The notes: generated by a model from the sequence alone, not told the origin. DNA of 64,000 nucleotides from Pannonibacter phragmitetus_B (GCF_050510895.1 NZ_JBNINT010000001.1:2046001-2110000), one strand, 5' to 3'; counted from the stretch's first letter, positions 32,190-44,301 are shown. Translations and numbers: made by a program.

Positions 32190-33391
32190 TTAGCGCTTGA
32201 GAAGATCAAGCACGATCCGTGCGGCGGCCTCACTCTGGGAGCGGCCATCCGGCAAGCGCATCATGCCATCGAGTGCAGTGAAGGCATCCACCTGCGTGCG
32301 CCGCTCGGGCGTATCGCTCAACAGCTTTGATATGACCGGCACAAGGCGCTCCGGATTGACTTCCTCGTCAAGGAACTCAGGCACCACGTTGCGCTCCAGA
32401 ATGATGTTGGGCAGCACCATCGACGAGACGCTAGCGATCGGCATGATCTTGTGCAGCTGTTTCAGACGGCGGTAGAACCAGTCGAGCCGGTAGCAGATCG
32501 CCATCGGCACCCCGGAGGTTGCCAGTTCCAGCGAAACAGTGCCGGAGGCAGCCAGCGCAGCATGAGCGCGGCGGAAGGCCGCGAACTTCTCCGTCTCGCC
32601 CCGAATGATTTGCGGCTGCAAAGGCCAGCCGGCAACCCGCTCCGTGATGCGATCCGCAAGATGTGGCACCGCCGGCAGCAGCACTTCCAGCCCCGGATGA
32701 AGCGGGGCAAGCTGCAACAGGATCTGGCCGAAATCATCCAGCAAAGCATCCACCTCGCTGCGGCGGCTGCCGGGCAGAAGCAGAAGCACGGGAGCCCCTC
32801 ACCCACAAGCTTGCGCTCACCTGCAGCCGGGCGCAGAAGCGCGGCCTTCTCGATCAGCGGATGACCGACATAGAAGGTGGGCGGGCCGCCGAGACGCTTG
32901 TGGGCCTCCGGTTCAAACGGCAGCAGCGCCAGAAGCCGGTCCACATAGACGCTCATCTTCTTCGCGCGGCCCGGACGCCAGGCCCAGACGGAAGGCGACA
33001 CGTAGTCGACAATTGGAATATGCGGCGCGCGCTTGCGCACCCGCTTGGCGACATTATGCGTGAAATCAGGGCTGTCGATGATAATCAGGACATCCGGATT
33101 GGCCGCAATCGCAGCATCGACGGCCTGATAGACGCGCCGCACGATGGTGGGCAGCCGCTTCAAGACCGCCGTCAGCCCCATGACTGCAATGTCGGATAGC
33201 GGAAATAGGCTCTCAAGCCCCTGATGCGCCATCCGCTCACCGCCAACACCTTCAAAAACAATAGGGCCGCCGTGCAGTTGCTTCAGCGAGGCCATCAGAT
33301 TGGCACCAAGAGAATCGCCTGATTCCTCGCCAGCCACCAGAAACACCTTCAGCGGACGCGCCGGAGAACCGGCCATCACCTCAGTGCTCAT
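32190..33391 (-). CDS. lpxB: Lipid-A-disaccharide synthase, apparent frameshift
   Basis: LpxB joins UDP-2,3-diacylglucosamine and lipid X to form the lipid A disaccharide at the inner membrane. The N-terminal part shows FLVAGEESGDSLGANLM, SPDFTHNVAKRVRK and YVSPSVWAWRPGRA. The C-terminal part shows LLLLPGSRRSEV and ALAASGTVSLELA. The two are split by a missing G in the run at 32795-32798 (C4 on plus) within GEGAPVLLLLPG; the corrected length is 400 residues. The start at 33391 lies 22 bases after the lpxI stop. Confidence 0.93.
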
Positions 33392-33413
33392 GCTGCATCG
33401 CTCCCGTTTCGTG

Positions 33414-34285
33414 TCAGGCCAAAAGGAACAGCCCGCCAGCCTTTGCGGCAGCGGCCGTTTCAGCCTCATCGGCCACCAGCGCATAGCCTGCTTCCACCGC
33501 GATGCCGGCAAGACCGGCCGCCTTAGCAAGCTCGACCGTGCGCGGGCCAATGGTGGGAAGATCCACGCGCAGATCCTGTCCCGGCTTTGCTGCCTTGACC
33601 AGAACTCCGGCGGCGCCCTTGGTCTTCACCCGGCCATTGCGCCTCAGTTCTGCACAGCGCGCCAGCATGGCATCGGTGCCTTCTGCCCCTTCCAGCGCGA
33701 TCACACGCCCGCCGATGGCAACTGCGGCCTGCCCGATATCCAGTTCCCCCAGCCTTTGCACAGCCTTGTAGGCAAGGGCCATATCGGCCTGGGCTTCGCT
33801 TTCAGGCATCCTGCCAGCCAGCAGGCCTTCCCGTGCTAGCAGCGCTGGCGCCACATCACGCACGCCAACAGCCTTGAGGCCTTCCGCTTCAAAAATGCCG
33901 ATCACACGTGTCAGAAGACTGTCATCGCCGCCAATCATCGCCTTGAGGATGGCAGGCAGGCGGCGCATGGTGCCCAGATCCCCCATGACGGAGGTGAAGT
34001 CCGGCCGCTTGGTGATGCCGCCAATCAGCAACACCCGGTCGCACTGCGCCTGTTTCAAACTCTTGAAAAGCTGTCCGATTTGGCCCCAGCCCAGCTCGAT
34101 ATCGGCTTTGGCGGCCAAGTCCGTCTCGGCTTCACCCTTGATGGCGACCAGATGCACAGGCTCGCCACGAGCCTGCAAATCGGCCAGGATGAGCCCCGGC
34201 AGACGCCCCCGCCCGCGATGATGCCGAGGCGTCCAGTGGAGGCCCCGGCCTTTCCGGCATCGCTGGCGGCAGTCATCTCAGGCAT
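33414..34285 (-). CDS. lpxI: UDP-2,3-diacylglucosamine pyrophosphatase LpxI, apparent frameshift
   Basis: LpxI (formerly DUF1009) hydrolyses UDP-2,3-diacylglucosamine to lipid X. It replaces LpxH in alphaproteobacteria. Segments LGIIAGGGRLPGLIL (N-terminus), IGGITKRPDF and GIAVEAGYALVADEA match the family. A missing G in the run 34206-34210 (C5 on plus), inside AGGG, splits the first ~25 residues from the rest; the corrected length is 290. The ATG at 34285 overlaps the lpxA stop, so the two are coupled. Confidence 0.92.
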
Positions 34286-35082
34286 CGCCTGAAGGTGTGC
34301 GCGGCGTGCAGAACCGGCGTTCACCCTCAACCAGGATGAAATCCGTCACCTGCTTCACCAGAGGCTGGTCCGTCACACTGTCCGCAATCTTCTGAGCCCG
34401 GTCCCGGAGGGTGCCTTCGTCACTCTCGAACAGCTCGCGGTAGGCCGCGCGCAGCGCATGGATCTGCTCGCGCGGGAAGTTGCGCCGCTTCAGGCCAACG
34501 AGATTGAGGCCGCCAAGCCGTGCCCGGTTGCCAGTGACCATGCCGTAGGGAATGAGGTCATTCTCAAGGCCTGCAAGCCCCCGACAAAGGCGTGATCGCC
34601 AATGCGGGTGAACTGGATGACAGCCGATCCGCCACCAAAAATGACGTGGCTTCCCACTTCAACATGGCCGGCGATCATCACATTGTTCGACAGCACGCAG
34701 CCATCGCCCAGATGGCTGTCATGGCCAACATGAGAGTTCGCAAGGAAAGCACAACGGTTACCGATGGTGGTGGTGGAACCGCCCCCTCCGTTCCGGCGTT
34801 CATCGTTACGCCTTCCCGGATGATGCAGTCCTCACCCACGCTCAGCGTCGCGTGTTCGCCCTTGAACTTGAGATCCTGAGCCTGATGGCCAATGGACGCA
34901 AAGGGAAAAATGACCGTACGCGCACCGATCCGCGTGGATCCGGCGACGGTCACATGAGATTTCAGCTCGACACCATCGCCCAGCACCACATCCTTACCCA
35001 CGTGGCAGAAAGGCCCGATGCGAACTCCGTCACCAAGAGACGCGCCGTCTTCAATGATTGCGGAGGGATGAATGTGGGACAT
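34278..35082 (-). CDS. lpxA: UDP-N-acetylglucosamine acyltransferase LpxA, two apparent frameshifts
   Basis: LpxA adds the 3-hydroxyacyl chain to UDP-GlcNAc, the first step of lipid A synthesis. Hexapeptide-repeat beta-helix sequence runs from MSHIHPSAIIEDGASLGDGV to the C-terminal helices (RAAYRELFESDEGTL). Two single G losses in C5 runs on plus (34782-34786 and 34578-34582) split it into three frames. Restoring both gives 268 residues with the expected TMNAGTEGGGSTTTIGN and HAFVGGLAGLENDLIPYGMV joins. The ATG at 35082 follows GAGGAA and is 7 bases after fabZ. Confidence 0.93.
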
Positions 35083-35089
35083 GATTTCC

Positions 35090-35557
35090 TCAGGCGTCAA
35101 CGATCATTGCGCTGATTTCAGCTTCAGCGACCTTAGCGCCATCCACCTTGGCAATCGCCTCAAATTTCCAGATGTTGAGACGGTTACGGATCTTCTTCAC
35201 ATGGAATTCGACCTGGTCACCGGGCATCACCGGCTTGCGGAACTTGGCCTTGTCAACGGTCATGAGATAGACGAGCTGCGGCGTGTCGTCGGAGCCCAGA
35301 GAATTGACACACAGCGCGCCGGCCGTCTGTGCCATGGCCTCGATCAGCAAAACGCCCGGCATCACCGGATGGGCAGGAAAATGTCCCTGGAAATGCGGCT
35401 CGTTGATCGTGACATTCTTGATGCCAATGCAGGACTCGTCTCCGTTCATCTCGATGATCCTGTCGATCATCAGGAACGGATAGCGGTGCGGCAAAAGCTC
35501 CATGACACGCATGATGTCAGCGGTGTTGAGCGTTGTCTTCTGTTCTTCCATATCCAT
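35090..35557 (-). CDS. fabZ: 3-hydroxyacyl-[acyl-carrier-protein] dehydratase FabZ
   Basis: FabZ dehydrates 3-hydroxyacyl-ACP in fatty acid elongation. The 155-residue hot-dog-fold protein shows LLPHRYPFLMIDRI and the active-site stretch HFPAHPVMPGVLLIEAMAQ (catalytic His and Glu). It sits between lpxD and lpxA, the common arrangement that ties acyl supply to lipid A synthesis. An in-frame ATG two codons downstream is an alternative start. Confidence 0.96.
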   Translation of the reverse strand: MDMEEQKTTLNTADIMRVMELLPHRYPFLMIDRIIEMNGDESCIGIKNVTINEPHFQGHFPAHPVMPGVLLIEAMAQTAGALCVNSLGSDDTPQLVYLMTVDKAKFRKPVMPGDQVEFHVKKIRNRLNIWKFEAIAKVDGAKVAEAEISAMIVDA

Positions 35558-35614
35558 TGCCCTCTTGCAGGGAAACTGTCATTTGCTGCTGTTTATCGCA
35601 GTATAAAGCGCCTG

Positions 35615-36655
35615 TCAGGCATCAGATCCGCGTTCTGCCAGTTTTTTCAGCGCTGTGATTTCACGGAACCACTGCTTCACCGGCTTTGCCGGCACGCCGC
35701 CATAGCGCCCGCCAGCCGGAACCGCGTCATTGACGACGCTGACCGCGGCGATCTGTGCGCCCATACCGATTTCCACATGACCTGCCACGCCGGACTGTCC
35801 GCCAATGGCCACATAGTCGGCCAGGGTCGAACTTCCGGAAAGACCGACCTGTGAAACAATCACGCAATGGCGGCCGATAACGACGTTGTGGCCAACCTGG
35901 ACCTGATTGTCGATCTTTGTACCCTCGCCAATCACGGTATCCCGGTTGGCACCCCGGTCTATGGTCGTGTTTGCGCCAATCTCCACGTCATCCTGAATGA
36001 TGACACGGCCGATCTGAGGCACCTTCAGATGCCCCCCAAGACCCATGGCATAGCCAAAACCATCCTGCCCGACACACACGCCCGGATGAAGAATGACCCG
36101 GTTGCCAAGCAGGGCATGCTGCAGCACGGCGTTGGCGCCGATCCGGCAATCCCGGCCGACACGCACATTGCAGCCGATAACGGCATTGGGACCAATATGG
36201 GAGCCCGAACCAATCTCGGCCCCCTCCCCGATCACGGCGCCCGGCTCGATGACAGCGCCCTCTTCAACGACAGCCGCCGGGTGCACGGTCGCGCGCTCCG
36301 AGATCTTTGTCTCGCCGTAAAAGGGCTCAGGCTTCATTGCCGCAGGAAACAGCCCCGCCAGCACTAGCGCCCAGGCTCTGTAAGGATCCTTGCAGACGAT
36401 GACAGCCACATCCTCCGGCACCTTGGACACATGCTTCTGCGCAACGATGCAGGCGCTGGCCCGGGTGCAGCCGAGCTGAGCGAGATACTTCACATTGTCG
36501 AAGAAAACCAGCGCGCCCGGCTCAGCATCCTCAAGTGGCGCCACCTTGCTGATCAGAAGAGCCGGGTCACCACGCTGAAGCTCACCGCCGGACAGGGCCA
36601 CGATCCGCTCAAGCGGCAGCTCTGCCATCGGCGGGAAGAAGATGGGATCGGACAT
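35615..36655 (-). CDS. lpxD: UDP-3-O-acylglucosamine N-acyltransferase LpxD
   Basis: LpxD adds the N-linked acyl chain in lipid A synthesis. It has 346 residues: an N-terminal uridine-binding domain (LSGGELQRGDPALLISKVAPL), many left-handed beta-helix hexapeptide repeats (residues ~105-300), and the catalytic-region sequence GQDGFGYA and KVPQIGRVIIQDDVEIG. The ATG at 36655 begins MSDPIFF; upstream frame extension is not conserved-looking. The bamA terminator lies just upstream, so lpxD-fabZ-lpxA-lpxI-lpxB probably depends on readthrough or a promoter inside the 85-base gap. Confidence 0.95.
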   Translation of the reverse strand: MSDPIFFPPMAELPLERIVALSGGELQRGDPALLISKVAPLEDAEPGALVFFDNVKYLAQLGCTRASACIVAQKHVSKVPEDVAVIVCKDPYRAWALVLAGLFPAAMKPEPFYGETKISERATVHPAAVVEEGAVIEPGAVIGEGAEIGSGSHIGPNAVIGCNVRVGRDCRIGANAVLQHALLGNRVILHPGVCVGQDGFGYAMGLGGHLKVPQIGRVIIQDDVEIGANTTIDRGANRDTVIGEGTKIDNQVQVGHNVVIGRHCVIVSQVGLSGSSTLADYVAIGGQSGVAGHVEIGMGAQIAAVSVVNDAVPAGGRYGGVPAKPVKQWFREITALKKLAERGSDA

Positions 36656-36685
36656 GAACTGTCTCCCGCAAGATGTTCTGACTAC

Positions 36686-36721
36686 AAAAGAAAACGGCCG
36701 CCGGTTGATGCGGCGGCCGTT
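36686..36721 (-). terminator. Rho-independent terminator after bamA
   Basis: On the minus strand AACGGCCGCCG pairs perfectly with CGGCGGCCGTT (11 bases, 7-base loop), followed by TTTTCTTTT. It lies 20 bases after the bamA stop and separates bamA from lpxD. Confidence 0.88.
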
Positions 36722-36740
36722 GAATTCCTGCTTCTCCGGC

Positions 36741-39113
36741 TTAGAACCGGGTGCCACCGCCGAGACGGAACACTTGGGTCTTGTCGCCGGTTTCCTTGAC
36801 CACAGGCACGGCGAAGTCCATGCGCAGCGGGCCGAAGGGCGACTGCCAGCGGATACCGGCACCCACCGAAGCGCGCACCTTGAAGCTGTTGCTGTTCACA
36901 CCATTGGTGCCCACAGCCTGGACCAGCTTGTTGTCCGCATCCCAGAGCGAACCAGCGTCGGCGAAGACCGCACCGCTCAGACCGAACTCTTCCGGAATGA
37001 CCGGGAACGGGAAGGTCGCTTCCACAGTACCAGCCACATAGAAGCGGCCGCCGAGAGCGTCGCTGGTCTTGGCATCGCGCGGGCCGATGCCCTGGCTTTC
37101 GAAGCCGCGAACCATCTCGCCGCCCATCATGAACTGATCGGAAATGCGCAGACGCTTGCTGCCGAAGCCCTGAATATGGCCTGCACGCAGGGTGACATTA
37201 CCAACGATACCCGCATCCGGGAAAATCTCGCGGTAAGCACGGCCTTCAACGGTCGAGCGCATGAACTGCGTGTCGCCACCGATACCGGCGAATTCCTGCT
37301 GGAATTTACCGTAAAGGCCGTTCGACGGGTTCATGTTGTTGTCGAGCGTGTTGTAGACAAGCGCGTAACCAGCCAGAGACGTCAGGTACGTGCCCAGAGC
37401 ATCACAGACAGCCGGAGACAGATTGGCATTCCGCGAACAGGTCGCCAGATTGGTGGCGAGGTTCTTCGGATCCTTAATCTTCGTCTGATAGATGTTGTAG
37501 AACAACTTCAGAGACAGCTCGTCCTCACGCAGCGGCAGAGTAAAGCCGAAGCCACCACCCGTGATCTCTTCATCATAGCTGCGGTAGTCGTTGTTCTTGG
37601 ACACCCGGCGGTAGGCTTCCAGATCAAGCGCGATACGGCGGCCCAGGAAGAAAGGCTCCTGGAAAGCAAACTCGTAGGACTGAGTGCTTTCGCCACCACC
37701 AACGCCGAGCTTCACATACTGGCCACGGCCAAGGAAGTTCTTTTCGCTGATGGAGATATCGCCAATCACGCCGTCGGTGGTCGAGTAACCGATACCGAAC
37801 GACACTTCACCCGTTGCCTGTTCTTCAACATCCACGTTGATGACAACGCGGTCAGGAGAGCTGCCACGCTCGGTCGTGATACGCACGTCCTTGAAGAACC
37901 CGAGGTTCTTCAGGCGGCGTTCAGCCTTGTCCATGAGAACGCGGTTGAAGGCATCACCTTCAGCCAGATCGAACTCGCGGCGAATGACATACTCGCGCGT
38001 CCGGTCGTTGCCACGGATATTGATCCGCTCGACATAGGCGCGCGGGCCTTCTTCGATGTTGTACACAAGATCAATTGTCTTGGTCTCGTAGTTGCGCAGG
38101 GCGCGCGGGCGCACCTCAGCAAAGGCGTAGCCTTCCTTGGAGACCTGCAGCGTCAGATCTTCCAGAGACTGCTCAACCCGCTTGGAGTTATAGGTATCGC
38201 CAGAGCTGGTGCGCACATAGGACTTCAGGCTCTCCGGATCGATGGACGACAGGGAGCTCTGAACCTCGACGTTACCGATCTCGTACTTCTCGCCCTCATC
38301 CACCGTGAAGGTGACGTAGAAGACGTTCTGCTCGCGATCAAGGTCGGCACTGGCCGAGATGATGCGGAAGTCAGCGTAGCCGTGCTGATAATAGTACTGA
38401 CGCAGCAGCTCCTGATCGGCCGCCAAACGGTCTGGATCATAGGTATCGGAGCTGCGCAGCCAGCTCAGCAGACCGCTTTCGCGCGTGCGGATAACATCAC
38501 GCAGACGGCGGTCACTGAAGTTCTTGTTACCGACGAAGCCGATGCGTTCAACGCCGGTCTTCTCCCCTTCATTGATCTCGAACACCAGATCAACGCGGCC
38601 ATTGCCACGATCAATGGTCTTCGGATCAACCGAAGCGCGGTAACGGCCTGAACGGCGGTAAGCCTCCAGGATGTTCTGCACGTCGCTCTGCACCTTGCTG
38701 CGGCTCAGCATCGAGCGCTCGGTGGTGCGAACAACACCCTTGAGGGTCTCGGCGCTCAGCCGCTTGTTACCCTCAAAGGAAACGCGGGAAATGACCGGAT
38801 TCTCGACAACATTGACGACCAAGGTGCCGCCCTGCTGTGAAATACGGACGTCTTCAAACAGCCCCGTCGCAAACAGCGCCTTGAGCGATTCGTCAACGTC
38901 AGCAGCAGAGTACTGCTGCCCCCGCTTGATGGTCATGTAGCTCGCAACGGTTTCAGCCTCGATGCGCGTGTTGCCACGCACGACGATGGAACCCGCAACG
39001 GCTGCCTCCGCAGTGGATACAAACGACCCGAACGGGTCAGGCAGCACCCCGCCGGTGACAAGGAGCGGCGCCGACAAAATAACGGCGCGGGAGATTTTCC
39101 GCAGTCGCTGCAT
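36741..39113 (-). CDS. bamA: Outer membrane protein assembly factor BamA
   Basis: BamA is the outer-membrane core of the BAM machine that inserts beta-barrel proteins. The 790-residue intact protein has a signal peptide (about residues 1-38, ending near STAEAAVA), five POTRA domains (about 40-420) and a C-terminal Omp85 beta-barrel. The barrel ends in the signature phenylalanine (FRLGGGTRF), and the conserved loop-6 region appears as GFESQGIGPRD (VRGF-like). No skp gene lies between bamA and lpxD. Confidence 0.96.
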   Translation of the reverse strand: MQRLRKISRAVILSAPLLVTGGVLPDPFGSFVSTAEAAVAGSIVVRGNTRIEAETVASYMTIKRGQQYSAADVDESLKALFATGLFEDVRISQQGGTLVVNVVENPVISRVSFEGNKRLSAETLKGVVRTTERSMLSRSKVQSDVQNILEAYRRSGRYRASVDPKTIDRGNGRVDLVFEINEGEKTGVERIGFVGNKNFSDRRLRDVIRTRESGLLSWLRSSDTYDPDRLAADQELLRQYYYQHGYADFRIISASADLDREQNVFYVTFTVDEGEKYEIGNVEVQSSLSSIDPESLKSYVRTSSGDTYNSKRVEQSLEDLTLQVSKEGYAFAEVRPRALRNYETKTIDLVYNIEEGPRAYVERINIRGNDRTREYVIRREFDLAEGDAFNRVLMDKAERRLKNLGFFKDVRITTERGSSPDRVVINVDVEEQATGEVSFGIGYSTTDGVIGDISISEKNFLGRGQYVKLGVGGGESTQSYEFAFQEPFFLGRRIALDLEAYRRVSKNNDYRSYDEEITGGGFGFTLPLREDELSLKLFYNIYQTKIKDPKNLATNLATCSRNANLSPAVCDALGTYLTSLAGYALVYNTLDNNMNPSNGLYGKFQQEFAGIGGDTQFMRSTVEGRAYREIFPDAGIVGNVTLRAGHIQGFGSKRLRISDQFMMGGEMVRGFESQGIGPRDAKTSDALGGRFYVAGTVEATFPFPVIPEEFGLSGAVFADAGSLWDADNKLVQAVGTNGVNSNSFKVRASVGAGIRWQSPFGPLRMDFAVPVVKETGDKTQVFRLGGGTRF

Positions 39114-39260
39114 ATTCGAGCTATGCCTTTTTCACAAAACTGACCCCGAAGGATCATAGTCAGATTCTCAGCATCCGGCCTTGGTTTTACATCCTTTTGC
39201 CGAATACGCAACCGCACGATTCACACGAAACAGATTTCATTTGAATGCGTTGCGGGCATG

Positions 39261-40409
39261 TCACGCAGGCAGCCAGCGGCTGACAAGACGTGACAGGTCA
39301 TTCCAGGTCGCAAAAACCATGAGCATCAGCACCAGCGTGAGGCCAATACGGAAGCCGAATTCCTGCGCTTTCTCACTAAGCGGCCGCCCTCTGACAGCTT
39401 CCGCAGCATAATAAACCAGGTGTCCCCCATCCAGCATGGGCACAGGCATCAGATTGAGCAGGCCAATGCTGACCGACAGCACCGCAGCAAGCTGCAACAG
39501 CGGGATGAAGCCAAGCGTCGCCACCTGACCGGCCACTTCCGCAATGCGGATCGGGCCGCCAAGCTGGTCGGCTGGCTCGCGTCCGCGCACCACCTTGCCG
39601 ATGTACTCCACGGTCCGCACCATAACGAACCAGGTTTCGTTAACACCCTCTTTCACTGCCTCGAAAGGACCATAGGTTTTCTGAATTCTGTCACCTTCCT
39701 GTACCGTTCAGTGACACACCCAGAAGTCCAACGCGCTGCACATTGCCGAAATCGTCCTTCAGCTCCCGCAGTTGCGGCGTCACGGTAAGACCCGTCAACT
39801 GCCCCTGACGCTCGATCTCCAGCTGCAGCGGCACACCAGCGCTAACGCTGACGATGCGCTGCAACTCGGCAAAGGTCTCTATCGGAGTGCCGTTGACCGC
39901 TGTGATCAGATCGCCGGGCTGAAGCCCAGCTTCGGCTGCCGCACTTTCTGGCTGAACTGCGCCAACCAGAGGCGTCGAGACAACACGTCCAAAAGCGCCA
40001 AAAATGAAGGCGAAGATGACGATGGCGAGGATGAAGTTGGCAACCGGACCTGCCGCAACCACAGCCGCGCGCTGCCAGACAGGCTTGGCAGCGAAGGCCC
40101 CGCCCGCTGCGCGGCACTCATGGCCGCGACCTTCTCATGGTCAGGCACACTGGCCGCATTCTCGTCACCGGAGAACTTCACGTAGCCGCCCAGCGGAATG
40201 AGGCAGAGCTTCCAGCGGGTGCCCTTCCGGTCATTGAAACCCATCAGCTCACGGCCAAAGCCGATGGAGAAGGCCTCAACGTCCACGCCACACCACCGGG
40301 CCACGGCGAAATGCCCAAGCTCATGAAAGAAAACGACAACCGTCAGCACGAACAGGAAGGCTGGCAGGGTGAGCACCGGCTGGGACGACAGGGCTGCGAG
40401 AAAATCCAT
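39261..40409 (-). CDS. rseP: RseP-family site-2 zinc metalloprotease, two apparent frameshifts
   Basis: This intramembrane protease cleaves anti-sigma factors and signal-peptide remnants. The zinc motif HELGH is in the first helix (VVVFFHELGHFAVARWCGVD), a PDZ domain lies in the middle (AAEAGLQPGDLITAVNGTPIE), and the third zinc ligand is in LNLMPVPMLDGGHL. One base is missing at 40098-40101, and one base is extra (or two missing) around 39691-39712, where NGTG should run into DRIQKTYGPFEAVKEG. Net corrections give 382 residues. It follows dxr in the usual dxr-rseP-bamA order. Confidence 0.9.
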
Positions 40410-40571
40410 TCACCTATCCTGAACTTGCGCAAGACGCGGGCAGCGGAGCGGTCATGTTTCGCCCCTTTCTTGCCCGGAACATATCCATCCAGCCAAGGTG
40501 ATGCCAGATGTATGGCCGAAATTAGTCGCAAGCGCCAAATGCGGCGGGGAAAACTTCCCTCCTGGCGGCTG

Positions 40572-41822
<1,251 letters not shown>

Positions 41823-41840
41823 CCACCCAGGCTTTTGAAC

Positions 41841-42653
41841 TTACTGAAAACCGATGCCGGACATCGGATCGGCAAGACTGCCGCCGAAAAGAAGCCCGCA
41901 CAGCACGGCAAAAATGGCAGCGGCCACCAGCCCGTCGATCCGGTCCATGATGCCACCATGGCCGGGAATGAGACGGCCGGAATCCTTGACGCCGAACCGC
42001 CGCTTGATCGCCGATTCCAGGAGATCGCCCCCTTGGGATACAGCAGAAACAGCAAGACCGAAGGCAAACCAGGCCAACGTGCCGCCCTGACCCAGAACCG
42101 CAACAACACCGAGGCCGCCGAGGGCGCCAAAGATCAAGCCGCCGACGGCGCCAGACCAGGTCTTCTTCGGTGAAACGCGCGGCCAGAGCTTCGGACCACC
42201 AAGCTTGCGCCCTGTGAAATAGGCAGCAACGTCAGTCACCCAGACGACCGCGAGCAGGAAAAAGACGTGCAGCTCGCCGTCACTGCCCCGGCGCAGCAGC
42301 ATCAGGGCACCGAGGGCAAGGCTGGAATAGAGGATGCCTTCTGCCGTCCAGAAGCCTGTCTTCCCGCCACGGGCAGACAGGATGCTAAGCCCTGCACCAG
42401 CTGCGAGCGCCGCAAGAGCCCATGGTTCGAACCCTGCATAGATCAGCCCTGCCACCGCCAGAAGCGTTGCAAAGCCCGCCAGAGCAGGCAGACCGGCAGC
42501 CCGCGCTCCGACAATTGCCAGCCATTCTTTCAGGAACAGCGCGCAGCCAAGCAAAGCCAGCGCGAAAAATGCCTCACCGCCACGCCAGGCAATGAGAAGC
42601 ACGAGCGGCCCCAGGATCAGCGCGGAAATGAAGCGCAGCTTCAGGTCCGCCAT
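41841..42653 (-). CDS. cdsA: Phosphatidate cytidylyltransferase
   Basis: CdsA makes CDP-diacylglycerol, the precursor of all phospholipids. The 270-residue protein has about seven to eight helices and the C-terminal signature ESAIKRRFGVKDSGRLIPG followed by HGGIMDRIDG. The ATG at 42653 (MADLKLRFISALILGP) is chosen because homology begins there; the open frame continues far upstream into uppS only as a shadow. Confidence 0.95.
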   Translation of the reverse strand: MADLKLRFISALILGPLVLLIAWRGGEAFFALALLGCALFLKEWLAIVGARAAGLPALAGFATLLAVAGLIYAGFEPWALAALAAGAGLSILSARGGKTGFWTAEGILYSSLALGALMLLRRGSDGELHVFFLLAVVWVTDVAAYFTGRKLGGPKLWPRVSPKKTWSGAVGGLIFGALGGLGVVAVLGQGGTLAWFAFGLAVSAVSQGGDLLESAIKRRFGVKDSGRLIPGHGGIMDRIDGLVAAAIFAVLCGLLFGGSLADPMSGIGFQ

Positions 42654-42705
42654 TGGCCCGGCCGGACCACCGGTCCCGCTGTTGCCGTTTGCCCCCCGGA
42701 CATGA

Positions 42706-43473
42706 TCAGGAACCCGTGGCGGTGACACCGCCGAAACGCCGCTCACGCTCACAGAAAGAGGCAAGCGCAGCATCAAACTCTTGCGGACCGAAATCAGGCC
42801 ACAGAACCGGCGTGAAGTAGAATTCGGAGTAGGCCGCCTGCCACATAAGGAAGTTGGACAGGCGCAGCTCCCCGCTGGTGCGGATGATGAGGTCCGGGTC
42901 CGGAATACCGGCCGTATCGAGATTTGCTGAAATCTCCGCATCCGTAATGGCCGAAGGATCGCGTCCTTCCGCCAGATATTGCTGCGTGAGCTTGCGCACT
43001 GCACGGGTGATTTCGTCCCGCGATCCATAATTGAAGGCGATGACAACGGTCATGCCCGTGTTGGCGGCCGTCACGCGCTCGCTCTCTTCAAGCAGGCTGC
43101 GGATGCCAGGATCCAGCCCTTCACGCTCGCCAATGATGCGCACCCGGCAATTGGCCTTGTGCAATTCCGTCAAATCGCGCTGCACGAAGCGGCGTAGCAG
43201 CGACATGAGGAAACTGACCTCAGTGGGCGGACGGCGCCAATTTTCAGACGAGAAACTGTAGAGCGTGATGAAGCCGACGCCACGGGAAGAAGCATGGCGG
43301 ATGATCTGACGCAGCGCTTCCAGCCCATGGCGGTGACCTTCAGTGCGCGGCAGGCCACGCGCCTGCGCCCAGCGGCCATTACCATCCATGATGATGGCAA
43401 CATGGCGTGGCACAGATCCGCCGCCGGATGCGGGGCCTGTCACACTGGAGCCAGTTTCAGGTCGGCTGGTCAT
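42706..43473 (-). CDS. uppS: Undecaprenyl diphosphate synthase (isoprenyl transferase)
   Basis: UppS makes the C55 lipid carrier for peptidoglycan and other glycans. The catalytic motif is HVAIIMDGNGRWAQARGLPR, followed by TLYSFSSENWRRP and, near the C-terminus, PDPDLIIRTSGELRLSNFL. The ATG at 43473 follows GGGGGAC at good spacing, giving 255 residues. Confidence 0.96.
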   Translation of the reverse strand: MTSRPETGSSVTGPASGGGSVPRHVAIIMDGNGRWAQARGLPRTEGHRHGLEALRQIIRHASSRGVGFITLYSFSSENWRRPPTEVSFLMSLLRRFVQRDLTELHKANCRVRIIGEREGLDPGIRSLLEESERVTAANTGMTVVIAFNYGSRDEITRAVRKLTQQYLAEGRDPSAITDAEISANLDTAGIPDPDLIIRTSGELRLSNFLMWQAAYSEFYFTPVLWPDFGPQEFDAALASFCERERRFGGVTATGS

Positions 43474-43538
43474 CAAGTCCCCCGGGCACACTTCCAGGCT
43501 GGCGGGGGCAGGCACAAAACCGGCCCCCTTTCAGATCC

Positions 43539-44103
43539 TCAGACCTGGGAGATTTCCTGCTGCTTCTTTTCCAGCATGCTGTCGGCCTCCGCAATCTGGG
43601 CGTCGGTCAGCTTCTGCACGTCATCGGAAGCAACGCGGGCGTCATCCTGGCTGATGCCGCCGTCCTTCTCCAGCTTCTTGATGATGTCCATGCCGTCGCG
43701 GCGCACGTGACGGATGGCAACCTTGGCAGCCTCGGCGTACTTGTGAGCGACCTTGATCAGCTCCTGCCGGCGCTCGGCGTTCAGTTCCGGGATAGGCAGG
43801 CGCAGCAGCTGGCCATCGATCACCGGGTTGAGGCCAAGGCTGGACTCGCGAGATCGCCTTCTCGACGGCGCTGACCATGCCCTTGTCCCAAACCTGGATC
43901 GCGACCATGCGCGGCTCCGGAACGGACACGGTACCAACCTGATTGATCGGCATCGACTGGCCATAGGCGTTGACGACGATGGCATCCAGCATGCTGGAGG
44001 AAGCCCGGCCGGTGCGAAGGCCCGCAAGTTCGGTCTTCAGAACACCAAGTGCGCCCTGCATACGACGCTCGAGATCTTTGAGATCGACACCTTCAACCGG
44101 CAT
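43539..44103 (-). CDS. frr: Ribosome recycling factor, apparent frameshift
   Basis: RRF splits post-termination ribosomes together with EF-G. N-terminal sequence (LKTELAGLRTGRASSSMLD, VNAYGQSMPINQVGTVS) and C-terminal sequence (RRQELIKVAHKYAEAAKVAI, HVRRDGMD) are both canonical. They are joined through one extra base at about 43851, inside VEKAIRESSLGLNP. Removing it gives 187 residues, the normal size. It follows pyrH by 198 bases. Confidence 0.95.
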
Positions 44104-44301
44104 AACTTCCTCGCTTTGTTCTTCGTTGGCTCACGCTTTGCTGGCGCGGCGCAAACATGGCACAGTCTCGCCGAAAGACAAGACCAACTCAGGCAGAGCC
44201 CCTGAATAAGCAGGAGAGAGGTGCATGCGCAAGCCGCATTCCACCACTCTGCATGTCCTGATGCCGGGAAGACCGGAAAAGCCCTCCCGCCCTTTGGAAA
44301 A

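Noticed and set aside
36642..38651. 669-codon open frame on the plus strand, antisense to bamA
   Set aside because: It is a GC-driven shadow of bamA: no recognisable domain, no ribosome site, and it overlaps an intact essential gene.
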